DNA from: an uncultured Lachnospiraceae bacterium
GTDB lineage: Bacteria > Bacillota > Clostridia > Lachnospirales > Lachnospiraceae
Length of the DNA stretch: 64,000 nt
NCBI GenBank assembly: GCA_902779575.1
Contig: CACZBW010000001.1
Span: forward strand, 62,001 to 126,000
Direction of reading: 5' to 3'
The notes under the pieces are model-generated. The model did not search any database. It saw nothing but the letters and a program-made list of their open reading frames with translations, and had not been told where the DNA came from. This document shows positions 53,256-61,254 of this stretch, one piece after another. How positions within the stretch are numbered: the first letter of the stretch is position 1; each line of letters begins with the position of its first letter. The position numbers and the translations under genes were made by a program.

Positions 53256-54431
53256 ATGGCTTTTTTCGATAACCTTGGAGATAAGATCGGCAGAGCCGGG
53301 AAGACCGCTTTCGGACGTGCGAAGAATGCAGCAGAGACGGGGAATCTGAAGATGCAGATCGCAGGCGCGCAGAAGGAAGAAGCGAAGGCTTTTGAGGCGC
53401 TGGGCAGAAAGTTCTTCGAACTGTATCCGGATTCAGCGGATGAAGGGCTGCAGGAAGTGCTTGGCCTGATTAAAGGCGCACAGGAGAAGATTGCGGAGCT
53501 GGAGAAGGGGATCGCGGAGTCCCGCAAGCTGATGGAAGAGGCGGAAGCCCAGATGGCCGAGGAGGCAGCCAGACAGGCGGCTGAGGCAGAGGAAGCCCGC
53601 AAACAGAAGGAAGAGGCGCTGGCGTCCGGTGCGTATCAGCAGGCACAGGCAGCCAAACAGGCTGAGAAAGAGGCGGCTGACGCGTTTACTGAAGTGCAGG
53701 AAGAAGCAGCGGAAGCGGTGGATGAGGCTGCAGGTGCGTTCTGTGAAGTGAAAGAAGAAGCTGCGGAAGCGGTGGAAGAAGCGGCCGACGCATTTGCCGA
53801 AGCGAAGGAAGAAGCAGCGGAAGCGGTGGATGAGCCGGATCAGGCTGTGGATGAATTCCTGGATGAGGAAGATGATTCATGTGAAGAGCTGGCAGCTCTG
53901 GATCCTGTCGAAGAGGCTGAGGATCTGACCGGAGCATTCGCAGAGGCGGCAGAAGAGACTGTCACTGAGGCTGCTGAAGAAGTCAGTTCTTTTGCGGAAG
54001 ACGCTGCTGAGACTGCGGAAGAAGCCTGCTGCTGCGCAGAAGAAGCTGCCGAGACGGCTGCAGATGCCGCAGAAGCTGTACAGGAAACGGCTGCAGAGGC
54101 AGTGCAGGAAGCCTGCTGCTGCGCGGAAGAAACAGCTGAGGCAGCTGCGGACGCTGTGGAAGAAGTTTGCGCCGGCGCAGAAGAAGCCGCTGAAGCGGCT
54201 GCAGATGCCGCAGGAGAAGCTGCTGAAACGGTAACAGATGCGGCGGAAGAAGCATGCGGCCTCGCGGAGGAAGCTGCCGGAGCTGCCGCGGATGCAGCGG
54301 GCGAAGTAAAAGACGGGATTTTCCGTATGGCGGAGGATGCGGGCGATCAGGCGGAAGACGCACTGAAGGAAGCCGGCGAGACTGCCAAAGGAGTTTTCTC
54401 AGCGGTGAAGGATCTTTTCCGCAGAGACTGA
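53256..54431 (+). CDS. Ala/Glu-rich amphipathic repeat protein with triple-Cys clusters
   Basis: A 391-residue protein. The first 75 residues (MAFFDNLGDKIGRAGKTAFG and a following helix) resemble the N-terminal domain of small Clostridia zinc-ribbon proteins; instead of the ribbon, an extremely Ala/Glu-rich tail follows. It includes 18-residue repeats (EEAAEAVDEAA type, residues about 148-202) and a long section (about 235-370) of 11-mer-like amphipathic repeats in which ACCCAEE occurs twice. This resembles LEA/apolipoprotein-like surfaces or coiled coils. No signal peptide or membrane helix. Function unknown; a membrane-surface or stress role is conceivable. AAGGAGGT precedes the ATG. Confidence 0.8.
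   Translation: MAFFDNLGDKIGRAGKTAFGRAKNAAETGNLKMQIAGAQKEEAKAFEALGRKFFELYPDSADEGLQEVLGLIKGAQEKIAELEKGIAESRKLMEEAEAQMAEEAARQAAEAEEARKQKEEALASGAYQQAQAAKQAEKEAADAFTEVQEEAAEAVDEAAGAFCEVKEEAAEAVEEAADAFAEAKEEAAEAVDEPDQAVDEFLDEEDDSCEELAALDPVEEAEDLTGAFAEAAEETVTEAAEEVSSFAEDAAETAEEACCCAEEAAETAADAAEAVQETAAEAVQEACCCAEETAEAAADAVEEVCAGAEEAAEAAADAAGEAAETVTDAAEEACGLAEEAAGAAADAAGEVKDGIFRMAEDAGDQAEDALKEAGETAKGVFSAVKDLFRRD
53709..53830 (+). repeat. 54-bp tandem repeats in the Ala/Glu-rich gene
   Basis: GCGGAAGCGGTGGA occurs at 53709-53722, 53763-53776 and 53817-53830, an exact 54-base (18-codon) period. Confidence 0.85.
54021..54124 (+). repeat. Repeated triple-Cys segment
   Basis: GAAGCCTGCTGCTGCGC, encoding EACCC, is present at 54021-54037 and 54108-54124, 87 bases (29 codons) apart. 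Confidence 0.85.
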
Positions 54432-54543
54432 TGCAGCATTCAGGCCCGGCAGCAGATCAGATTTAAAAACAGCCTGCATAGCAGGACAGATCCTACGGCT
54501 GCAGAGCAATCAGACTGTCGCAGTTATATAAATAAAGAAACAG

Positions 54544-54580
54544 GGATGCCGTACAGATTCATTGTGCGGCATCCTTTATT
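54544..54580 (+). terminator. Intrinsic terminator before htpG
   Basis: A 12-bp stem with one G-U pair (54544-54555 with 54563-54574), followed by TTTATT. It separates the repeat-protein gene from the htpG promoter. Confidence 0.75.
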
Positions 54581-54591
54581 ACAACAGGATG

Positions 54592-54618
54592 TTAGCACTC
54601 ATATTTGATGAGTGCTAA
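54592..54618. promoter_or_regulatory. CIRCE element (HrcA operator)
   Basis: TTAGCACTC-N9-GAGTGCTAA at 54592-54618 is an exact match to the consensus CIRCE inverted repeat bound by the heat-shock repressor HrcA. It lies just upstream of the -35 of the htpG promoter. Confidence 0.97.
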
Positions 54619-54625
54619 ATTTTTC

Positions 54626-54654
54626 TTGACTTTTCCATTCTGCCGTCTTAGAAT
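54626..54654 (+). promoter_or_regulatory. Sigma-A promoter of htpG
   Basis: TTGACT (54626-54631), a 17-base spacer, and TAGAAT (54649-54654). The leader of about 170 bases contains a small AAGCCG/CGGCTT hairpin. Confidence 0.75.
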
Positions 54655-54829
54655 CTATTTTGTATAAAGAAGAGCAGGGGTAAGCCGGGTTTCGGCTTCC
54701 CGGAATCGCTTATTCGGTCTTTCTGAACGGCTGGAGGACGCCGGATGGAAAAGGCTGCTGCCACACAGCGCCGCATCCGCCAGACGGTAAGAAGACAAAT
54801 TATATAAAAGATCAGAGAGGATGATGAGT

Positions 54830-56995
54830 ATGGAAAGCAGAACAGGCAATCTTTCAATCAACAGCGAAAATATGCTGCCGATCATTAAGAAATGGCTCTA
54901 CAGTGATCATGATATTTTCGTAAGAGAATTGATCTCCAACGGATGCGACGCGATCTCCAAGCTGCACAAGCTCGAAATTATGGGGGAGTATCAGTATCCG
55001 GACGATCATAAGGACAGTATCCAGGTGATCGTGGACCCGGATGAGAAGACCGTCCAGTTTGTTGATACGGGTCTGGGCATGACAGAAGCGGAAGTAGAGG
55101 AGTACATTACACAGATCGCTTTCTCGGGCGCCAGCGCATTCTTTGAGAAATACAAGGATAAGGCGAATAAGGATGATATTATCGGTCATTTCGGACTGGG
55201 TTTCTATTCCGCCTTCATGGTTTCCGATAATGTTGAGATCGATACCCTGAGCTATCTCCCGGACGCGGAAGCGGTACACTGGGCCTGCGACGGATCCAGC
55301 GAGTATACGATCGGCCCCGGAAGTTTCGATCAGATCGGAACAAAGATTACGCTGCATCTTTCCGAGGACTGCGTGGAGTTTTCAAATGAGTACCGCATGC
55401 GTGAAGTCCTTGAACGTTACTGCAGCTTCATGCCGGTTGAGATCTTCCTGTCCAGGGCAAATGCGCCGCAGGAGTATGAGACGATCGACGAAAGCGATCT
55501 GAAGGATGACGACGTTGTCGTGGAGCATATCCATGAGGACGCGAAGACGGAAGAGCAGGATGACGGAAACGGCGGAAAGAAGACGGTAGAGATTTCTCCC
55601 GCCCGCGACAGAGTCAAGATCAATAAGCGGCCGGTTTCCATCTCAGATACGCATCCGCTGTGGGCAAAGCATCCGAATGACTGCACGGACGAGGAATATA
55701 AGGATTTCTACCGCAAGGTCTTCAATGATTACAGAGAGCCTCTGTTCTGGATCCATCTGAATATGGATTATCCTTTCAACCTGAAAGGAATTCTGTATTT
55801 CCCGAAGATCAATACCGAGTATGACTCAATCGAGGCGACGATCAAGCTTTACAACAACCAGGTATTCATCGCCGATAATATCAAGGAAGTTGTTCCGGAA
55901 TATATGATGCTGCTCAAGGGCGTCATCGACTGCCCGGACTTCCCGCTGAACGTCAGCAGAAGCGCGCTGCAGAACGACGGCTTTGTGAAGAAGATTTCCG
56001 ATTACATCTCCAAGAAGGTTTCGGACAAGCTGAGCGGCATGTGCAAGACGGACCGCGAAAACTATGAGAAATACTGGGATGATATCAGTCCCTTCATTAA
56101 GTACGGCTGCCTGAAGGACAGCAAGTTTAACGACAGGATGAAGGATTTCATCCTTTACAAAGATCTTGACGGGAAATTCTTTACTCTGAAGGAATATCTG
56201 GAGCACATATCGAAGAAGGCGGAAGGCACGGAAGAGACGGAAAAAGCGCCGGAAGGTGAAAAGACGGACGCTGAGACGGTTGATTTCTCCGAGAATCCGG
56301 AAGAACTGAAGGAGGAAAAGGCAGAGGCGGATTCCGAAGCGGATGCAGAGAAGGATTCAGAGACGGATGCCCCTGCGGAAGAGAAGAAAGAAGAAAAAAC
56401 GGTTATCTATTATGTGACCGATGAGAACCAGCAGGGCCAGTATATCCGTATGTTCCGTGAGAACGGGATGGATGCGGTGATTCTGCGCCACACGATTGAC
56501 TCGCCCTTCATCTCACACGTGGAGCAGCAGGATGAGAAGATCCGCTTTGAGAGAATCGATGCGGACGTTACCGGTTCCATGAAGGAAGAAGCGGATGAGG
56601 ATCAGCTGAAAGCAGATACGGAACTCCTCTCCGGCCTCTTCAAGAAGGCTCTGAGCAAAGAGAAACTGACCGTGAAGGTTGAGAAGCTGAAAGACGCGAA
56701 GATTTCTTCCATGCTGACACTGAACGAAGAAGGCCGCCGCATGCAGGACATGATGCGCATGTACAGCTCAGGCGGAATGGATATGTCCATGTTTGCTCCG
56801 GAAGAAACGCTGACCCTGAACCAGAACAACAGCCTTGTCAAATATCTGCTTGCCCATAAGGAGGGCGAGCATACGGATCTGTTCGCGAAACAGCTCTACG
56901 ACCTGGCTGCTCTGGCCAACGCGCCGCTGCAGCCGGAAGCGATGACGACATTCATCGAGCGGAGCAATGAGATTATGATGCTTCTTGCAAAATAA
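54830..56995 (+). CDS. htpG: Molecular chaperone HtpG (Hsp90)
   Basis: Hsp90 ATPase (721 aa). The N-terminal GHKL ATP site includes RELISNGCDAISKLHKL, VDTGLGMTEAEVEEYI and IGHFGLGFYSAFMV; the middle domain has FPLNVSRSALQND and the C-terminal dimerisation domain follows. It is nearly 100 residues longer than E. coli HtpG: a short DGNGG-type insertion at about 237-254 and a 60-residue acidic Glu/Asp/Lys linker at about 464-523. AGAGAGG ends 9 bases before the ATG at 54830. The CIRCE element predicts HrcA control. Confidence 0.95.
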   Translation: MESRTGNLSINSENMLPIIKKWLYSDHDIFVRELISNGCDAISKLHKLEIMGEYQYPDDHKDSIQVIVDPDEKTVQFVDTGLGMTEAEVEEYITQIAFSGASAFFEKYKDKANKDDIIGHFGLGFYSAFMVSDNVEIDTLSYLPDAEAVHWACDGSSEYTIGPGSFDQIGTKITLHLSEDCVEFSNEYRMREVLERYCSFMPVEIFLSRANAPQEYETIDESDLKDDDVVVEHIHEDAKTEEQDDGNGGKKTVEISPARDRVKINKRPVSISDTHPLWAKHPNDCTDEEYKDFYRKVFNDYREPLFWIHLNMDYPFNLKGILYFPKINTEYDSIEATIKLYNNQVFIADNIKEVVPEYMMLLKGVIDCPDFPLNVSRSALQNDGFVKKISDYISKKVSDKLSGMCKTDRENYEKYWDDISPFIKYGCLKDSKFNDRMKDFILYKDLDGKFFTLKEYLEHISKKAEGTEETEKAPEGEKTDAETVDFSENPEELKEEKAEADSEADAEKDSETDAPAEEKKEEKTVIYYVTDENQQGQYIRMFRENGMDAVILRHTIDSPFISHVEQQDEKIRFERIDADVTGSMKEEADEDQLKADTELLSGLFKKALSKEKLTVKVEKLKDAKISSMLTLNEEGRRMQDMMRMYSSGGMDMSMFAPEETLTLNQNNSLVKYLLAHKEGEHTDLFAKQLYDLAALANAPLQPEAMTTFIERSNEIMMLLAK

Positions 56996-57198
56996 TGTGC
57001 GGATTCTTCCTGCCGGTCAGCTGAAGCAGGCGGGAAAGAACGGGTCCGGAAGTGAAGAAAGAAGAAAGCCGGAGGCGGAAGCCCCGGCTTTTTCTGAATG
57101 GTATCCTGCGGAGATAAAACTGCTGAAGACCTGTCTGATTTACATAATGTTCCGCCTTGCAGGCAGTATCACGGCAGGAGCGCAAAGGCGCTCTGATT

Positions 57199-57723
57199 TC
57201 ACAGAACCGTAAAGGGAATTTTCTGCTGACGCAGGAATTTCTGTACCATTTCATCCCACAGATGATTCAGCGTCTGATCCAGGGTAAAGGTGTTCATGGA
57301 TGTTCCGGTGGTACAGCTGACTTCCCCGTTAGAGAAACTGATATTCAGAAAAAGCCCGGCTACTTCCTCCGGACGGAAGTTCAGGCCGCTTCCGGAGAGC
57401 AGGGATGCGACATTATATCCGGCAAGACGGAAAACAAGGCGAAAGGCACCGGGCGTCCGGCGTCCGCGGATCAGACCGAAAAATACAGGCCTGAGGAGGC
57501 CCCAGCTGAGCGCGGACGGATGTAAGCGCTCTCCGTTTTCATTCTCTTCATTTTCCGTAACCATCTCCCCGTCGCCGAAATACTCCGGATGCCAGCTTCC
57601 GTCAATCCGGATAACGGTAAAGGTCGTAACAGAAGCTTCCGATACGACAAAGCTGTCAAAAACGGTCTCTGTAAGAAGTTTTTTCATGAAATCTCTGGTA
57701 TCCGGGATTCTGAGCGCAAGCAC
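57199..57723 (-). CDS. DUF5721 family protein
   Basis: A 174-residue Lachnospiraceae protein of unknown function. LRIPDTRDFMKKLLTETVFDSFVVSEASVTTF at the N-terminus, GSGLNFRPEEVAGLFLNISFSNGEVSCTTGTS and HLWDEMVQKFLRQQKIPF at the C-terminus match DUF5721. The start is a GTG at 57723 with AGGAGGT 7 bases upstream. No signal peptide. It has its own promoter at 57840-57868 on the minus strand. Confidence 0.85.
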   Translation of the reverse strand: MLALRIPDTRDFMKKLLTETVFDSFVVSEASVTTFTVIRIDGSWHPEYFGDGEMVTENEENENGERLHPSALSWGLLRPVFFGLIRGRRTPGAFRLVFRLAGYNVASLLSGSGLNFRPEEVAGLFLNISFSNGEVSCTTGTSMNTFTLDQTLNHLWDEMVQKFLRQQKIPFTVL

Positions 57724-57839
57724 CTGGTTGACCTCCTGTATTTACGGCATTCTGCCATGCGGTTCCTCCCGGGGCTGAGATGCCGTGCCTTCCCGTTTCT
57801 TCCCGGCTTCCGGAGAATTCCGCTTCCTGTCCGGGAAAG

Positions 57840-57868
57840 ATTATAATCTGCCCCCTTCCTCTTTTCAA
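57840..57868 (-). promoter_or_regulatory. Promoter of the DUF5721 gene
   Basis: On the minus strand: TTGAAA (57863-57868), a 17-base spacer, and consensus TATAAT (57840-57845). Confidence 0.75.
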
Positions 57869-57989
57869 GCATCTGTGACTGTGATATCATGAATGTAGTA
57901 TTGAAAACTACATCGAGCGTTCAATGAGACGGAGTCTTAAGAAGCTCCGCAGAGCCGGTCCGGAAACAGATCTGAAGGAGGAGAGAGGA

Positions 57990-58997
57990 ATGAAGAGAGG
58001 CATTATAACTCTGCTGGCAGTACTATTTCTGGCATTTCCCGCACAGGCGCGGACAAGAGAGGCAGTCTATACGGCTGAGGGAGAAGAGGAGACCGTTGTC
58101 GAAACTCTGTACCGGAGCAGTCTGGGTTTTTCTTTCTGGTATGATGCGGATCTGTTTAGAGTGGATGAGACGATGTCAGAAGACGGACTCAGTCTCATCG
58201 TTTTTCCGAAAAGCGGAGACCTTCCGGTTTATCTTGAGATCATGCTCCCGGAATCCCAGGGGGTTCTGCCCTGGAAATATCTGGAACTGAATTCGGAGCC
58301 GGGAACCGAGTATACCTTTGAGGAGCTGGAAAGCGGCGCGGATCTGCACTGGTTTTCGAAGCCGGAGGGAGACATGGTGCACTGTTTCTATGCGGTTGAT
58401 ACCAATGAAACCTTTGTCCTCTGTTCCCTGGCTGCCCCGCCTGAAGTGGAGGAGACTCTGATGGGATCCGGATTCCACAGCCTCATCCGGTCTCTTGCCC
58501 TCGGAAAAGACATGGAAGCGGATACGGAAGATGCGTCCGGGAACGATTCTTCTGCACAGGCGGATCCGGCTGAGGAATTTCCTCAGAAAGAAGAGATCCC
58601 GGCTCAGAAGATTCTTCTGGCCGATTATTTTGAACGTGAGATAACAGAAGATGAACCGTCATATTTTGAAGCCGTACTCTACAGCTATTCCGATACGCAG
58701 GCCCTGATGGAGATCTATACGGCAGGGGGGACGGATCATGAGAAAATGACTGCCTGCCTGGTACCGCTGGAGACAGTGGACCAGCTGATGGAAGTGATCT
58801 GCACATATGGGATGAACGGCTGGAACAGCCGGGAAGGAAGCGGAATCAGCGGAAAACTGTATGTCTGCAAATTCCGTGAGGGAGGAAGCCTGGTTCGGGT
58901 AAGTTCTGAGAATATGCCGGATGACGGACTCGAAGCATTCGACGCTGTCTGGGAAGTTATGGAGAAGGCCCGCCTGAACGCAGTGCCGCTGCCCTGA
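57990..58997 (+). CDS. Secreted protein of unknown function
   Basis: A 335-residue exported protein not recognised as a named family. The signal peptide is MKRGIITLLAVLFLAFPAQA with likely cleavage after AQA. A first globular part (YRSSLGFSFWYDADLFRV onward, residues about 45-175) resembles PsbP-like or lipoprotein beta domains only in pattern. An acidic linker (about 180-205) leads to a second domain ending in WEVMEKARLNAVPL. AAGGAGGAG precedes the ATG at 57990 by 6 bases. A possible extended -10 (TGATATCAT, ending 57890) lies upstream, divergent from DUF5721. Confidence 0.75.
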   Translation: MKRGIITLLAVLFLAFPAQARTREAVYTAEGEEETVVETLYRSSLGFSFWYDADLFRVDETMSEDGLSLIVFPKSGDLPVYLEIMLPESQGVLPWKYLELNSEPGTEYTFEELESGADLHWFSKPEGDMVHCFYAVDTNETFVLCSLAAPPEVEETLMGSGFHSLIRSLALGKDMEADTEDASGNDSSAQADPAEEFPQKEEIPAQKILLADYFEREITEDEPSYFEAVLYSYSDTQALMEIYTAGGTDHEKMTACLVPLETVDQLMEVICTYGMNGWNSREGSGISGKLYVCKFREGGSLVRVSSENMPDDGLEAFDAVWEVMEKARLNAVPLP

Positions 58998-59048
58998 AGC
59001 GGACAGGCCGGGAATAGTTGCATTTGCCGCCAAAATCGCAAAAAAACC

Positions 59049-59076
59049 TTGAATTTCCGCGCCAGATGAGTATACT
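59049..59076 (+). promoter_or_regulatory. Promoter of the small membrane protein gene
   Basis: TTGAAT (59049-59054), a 16-base spacer and TATACT (59071-59076), 75 bases before the start codon. Confidence 0.6.
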
Positions 59077-59151
59077 TGTTCTAGTGATGTTTTGAAACTT
59101 AGAACGGACGTGCGGCTTCGCCCGCGATGTCCCCGGACAGGAGTGAGTAAG

Positions 59152-59406
59152 ATGAGTCAGGCAAAGGTTGACCAGTATAAGAAGGATAAAAGGAACCGCA
59201 AGCAGATTATGGCAAAGGAAAAGAGAGAGTGGTTCTTCACTCAGGCTGTGATCGGTTTGATCGGTGTTGCGATCGTAGCGTGGATCGGCGTCTCCGCTTA
59301 TAACGTAATCACCGCCCCGAAGGATACGGGCACAACGGAGACTGTTGAGTATACAGTCGACAGCAGCGCGCTTTCAGATTATCTGAAGACTCTTTCTGAA
59401 GACTGA
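59152..59406 (+). CDS. Small single-pass membrane protein
   Basis: An 84-residue protein: a Lys/Arg-rich N-terminus (residues 1-30), one helix (FFTQAVIGLIGVAIVAWIGVSAYNVI, about 26-51) and a short acidic tail. The positive-inside rule predicts a cytosolic N-terminus. No family recognised. AGGAGTG precedes the ATG at 59152. It has its own promoter and terminator, so it is likely a genuine monocistronic gene. Confidence 0.75.
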   Translation: MSQAKVDQYKKDKRNRKQIMAKEKREWFFTQAVIGLIGVAIVAWIGVSAYNVITAPKDTGTTETVEYTVDSSALSDYLKTLSED

Positions 59407-59438
59407 TCTAAGAGCTGACATAAGAGATAGGATGGATA

Positions 59439-59477
59439 ACCGGACAGGAGAGATTGAATTCCCTGTCCGGTATTTTT
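59439..59477 (+). terminator. Terminator of the small membrane protein gene
   Basis: ACCGGACAGG (59439-59448) pairs perfectly with CCTGTCCGGT (59462-59471), followed by ATTTTTG. Confidence 0.85.
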
Positions 59478-59483
59478 GCGCTG

Positions 59484-59524
59484 AAAAGGCTTCCGCCGGG
59501 ATCTCATTCCGGCAGAAGCCTTTT
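59484..59524. terminator. Bidirectional terminator for argG
   Basis: AAAAGGCTTC-c-GCCGG (59484-59499) pairs with CCGGC-a-GAAGCCTTTT (59509-59524). T-runs occur on both strands; it lies 33 bases after the argG stop. Confidence 0.85.
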
Positions 59525-59556
59525 AATCGGTCAGGATTCACGAGGGAACCACATCG

Positions 59557-60840
59557 TTATTTATTCCCTTTGCTGCTCTGCATCTCGGAAACCATGCCCT
59601 GAATCTTGGAATTGAAGCTGTTCTTCGCAGCTTCCTGCATCTTCATGGCGCGGACCTTGAGCGGCAGGCCGAAGAGGGTGATGAAGCCATCTGCGTCATG
59701 ATGGTCATACAGGTCGCCGGTCGTGAAGGAGGCAAGGGATTCATTATAGAGACTGTACGGAGAAGTCGTTCCGTTCTTAATGATATTGCCCTTATAGAGC
59801 TTCAGTTTTACTTCGCCGCTGACATACTGCTGTGTGGCTTCCACAAAAGCCTGGATCGCTTCGCGCAGCGGGGTGAACCATTTCCCTTCGTAAACCGTCT
59901 GAGCCAGCTGGCTTCCCAGACGCTTCTTGTTCTCCATGGTTTCACGGTCGAGGCAGAGCTCCTCGAGCTGGTCGTGAGCGGCCATCAGGATGGTGCCGCC
60001 GGGAGTTTCATAGACGCCGCGGCTCTTCATGCCGACAACACGGTTCTCTACGATATCCACGATGCCGATGCCGTTCTCCCCGCCCAGGCGGTTGAGTTCG
60101 GTGATGATCTCCGAGACCTTCATGGCTTTGCCGTTCAGGGTCTTCGGAACACCCTTTTCAAATGTCAGGCAGATATCGGTCATCTGATCCGGGGCTTTTT
60201 CCGGCGGCGTGGTAAGGACCAGAAGGCTGTCGTAGTTGGGCGCCAGAGACGGATCCTCCAGCTCCAGGCCTTCATGGCTGATGTGCCAGAGGTTGCGGTC
60301 GCGGGAGTAGCCCTTGCCCATGGAGAATGGGAGATTGATGCCGTGCTGCCTGCAGTATTCCATCTCATCCTCACGGGACTGCATGTTCCAGAGGTCCGTC
60401 ATGCGCCAGGGAGCGATGATCTTAATATCCGGGGCCAGTGCCTTGATGCCGAGTTCGAAACGGATCTGGTCATTGCCTTTTCCGGTTGCGCCGTGGCAGA
60501 TCGCGACGGCTTCTTCCTTGCGGGCGATCTCAACCAGCTTTTTTGCGATCGCCGGACGGGCCATGGAGGTTCCGAGCAGATAGCTGTGCTCGTAGACCGC
60601 CCCTGCCTTCACGCAGGGCATCACGAAATCATCACAGAATTCGTCCACTATGTTCTCAATATATAATTTTGCGGCGCCGGAGGAAAGGGCTCTTTCTTCC
60701 AGACCGTCCAGTTCTTCTTCCTGTCCGACGTCAACGCAGCAGCAGACAACGTCATAATTGAAGTTCTCTTTCAGCCACGGGATCAATGCTGTGGTATCCA
60801 GTCCGCCCGAGTAGGCGAGGACTACTTTTTCTTTTGCCAT
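59557..60840 (-). CDS. argG: Argininosuccinate synthase
   Basis: ATP-dependent ligase (427 aa) joining citrulline and aspartate, the penultimate step of arginine synthesis. The PP-loop is VVLAYSGGLDTTALIPWL (residues 6-23), with GATGKGNDQIRFE and DRNLWHISHEGLELEDPS further on. AAAGGAGC (60847-60854 on the minus strand) lies 6 bases before the ATG at 60840. A Lys/Ser/Asn-rich tail of about 20 residues extends the C-terminus. It is transcribed away from argC-argJ-argB; an ARG-box-like site covers its promoter. Confidence 0.96.
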   Translation of the reverse strand: MAKEKVVLAYSGGLDTTALIPWLKENFNYDVVCCCVDVGQEEELDGLEERALSSGAAKLYIENIVDEFCDDFVMPCVKAGAVYEHSYLLGTSMARPAIAKKLVEIARKEEAVAICHGATGKGNDQIRFELGIKALAPDIKIIAPWRMTDLWNMQSREDEMEYCRQHGINLPFSMGKGYSRDRNLWHISHEGLELEDPSLAPNYDSLLVLTTPPEKAPDQMTDICLTFEKGVPKTLNGKAMKVSEIITELNRLGGENGIGIVDIVENRVVGMKSRGVYETPGGTILMAAHDQLEELCLDRETMENKKRLGSQLAQTVYEGKWFTPLREAIQAFVEATQQYVSGEVKLKLYKGNIIKNGTTSPYSLYNESLASFTTGDLYDHHDADGFITLFGLPLKVRAMKMQEAAKNSFNSKIQGMVSEMQSSKGNK

Positions 60841-61025
60841 GATCATGCTCCTTTGAAGATCTTTGTTAATTGGAATACAGATGATTCAGCTGCCGGAAGC
60901 AGACCGCGGATTCCGCAGACTGTGATTTTGCCGGATGCGTAAGCTCTTAAGGAAGAATCTCCGACTTCCGCTGCGGGCATCCGATCTGCCGGCGAAGTCC
61001 CCCGGCTTCCGGCTGTACAACTGGT

Positions 61026-61054
61026 ACTATAACGCAACAGTAATAAATATGCAA
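61026..61054 (-). promoter_or_regulatory. Promoter of argG
   Basis: On the minus strand: TTGCAT (61049-61054), a 17-base spacer and TATAGT (61026-61031). Confidence 0.7.
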
Positions 61055-61055
61055 G
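61038..61055. promoter_or_regulatory. ARG box-like ArgR site over the argG promoter
   Basis: The 18 bases at 61038-61055 agree at 15 positions with the B. subtilis ARG box CATGAATAAAAATGCAAG. It covers the argG -35 hexamer and spacer, a position suited to ArgR repression. Confidence 0.7.
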
Positions 61056-61061
61056 AGGAAA

Positions 61062-61106
61062 ATAATGAATAAAGGGATGTATAATGAATAAAATAATAAT
61101 ATTCAT
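61062..61106. promoter_or_regulatory. Array of ARG-box half-sites
   Basis: ATAATGAATAAA occurs at 61062-61073 and 61081-61092 (19-base period), and the inverted half ATTCAT at 61101-61106. These match the first half of the ARG box and lie between the argG and argC promoters. Confidence 0.55.
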
Positions 61107-61137
61107 CAAAAATGTATAAAAAATCGGGAGAAAAGTC

Positions 61138-61166
61138 TTTACATTCCTTGAAAGGTGTTGTAGGAT
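61138..61166 (+). promoter_or_regulatory. Promoter of argC-argJ-argB
   Basis: TTTACA (61138-61143), a 17-base spacer and TAGGAT (61161-61166), 30 bases past the ARG half-site array. Confidence 0.6.
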
Positions 61167-61254
61167 AATCGGCAGACAACATAAATGATTTATACGGGGA
61201 TACTCTGATCATACAGAGTTTTCTTAAAACAGATTTGCATACAGGGTGATTGAA

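Larger units (their letters stand above)
60841..61254. other. Divergent argG-argC control region
   Basis: About 410 bases without a gene. It holds the argG leader of some 180 bases (several GC hairpins, no T-box consensus GGTGGNACCGCG seen), the divergent promoters, and an AT-rich cluster of ArgR-type sites at 61038-61106. A small ACTCTG/CAGAGT hairpin followed by TTTTCTT (61202-61224) lies in the argC leader. Confidence 0.6.

Noticed and set aside
60841-61020. Possible T-box leader of argG
   Set aside because: The long leader has GC hairpins but no GGTGGNACCGCG antiterminator sequence or specifier-loop pattern was found on the minus strand.
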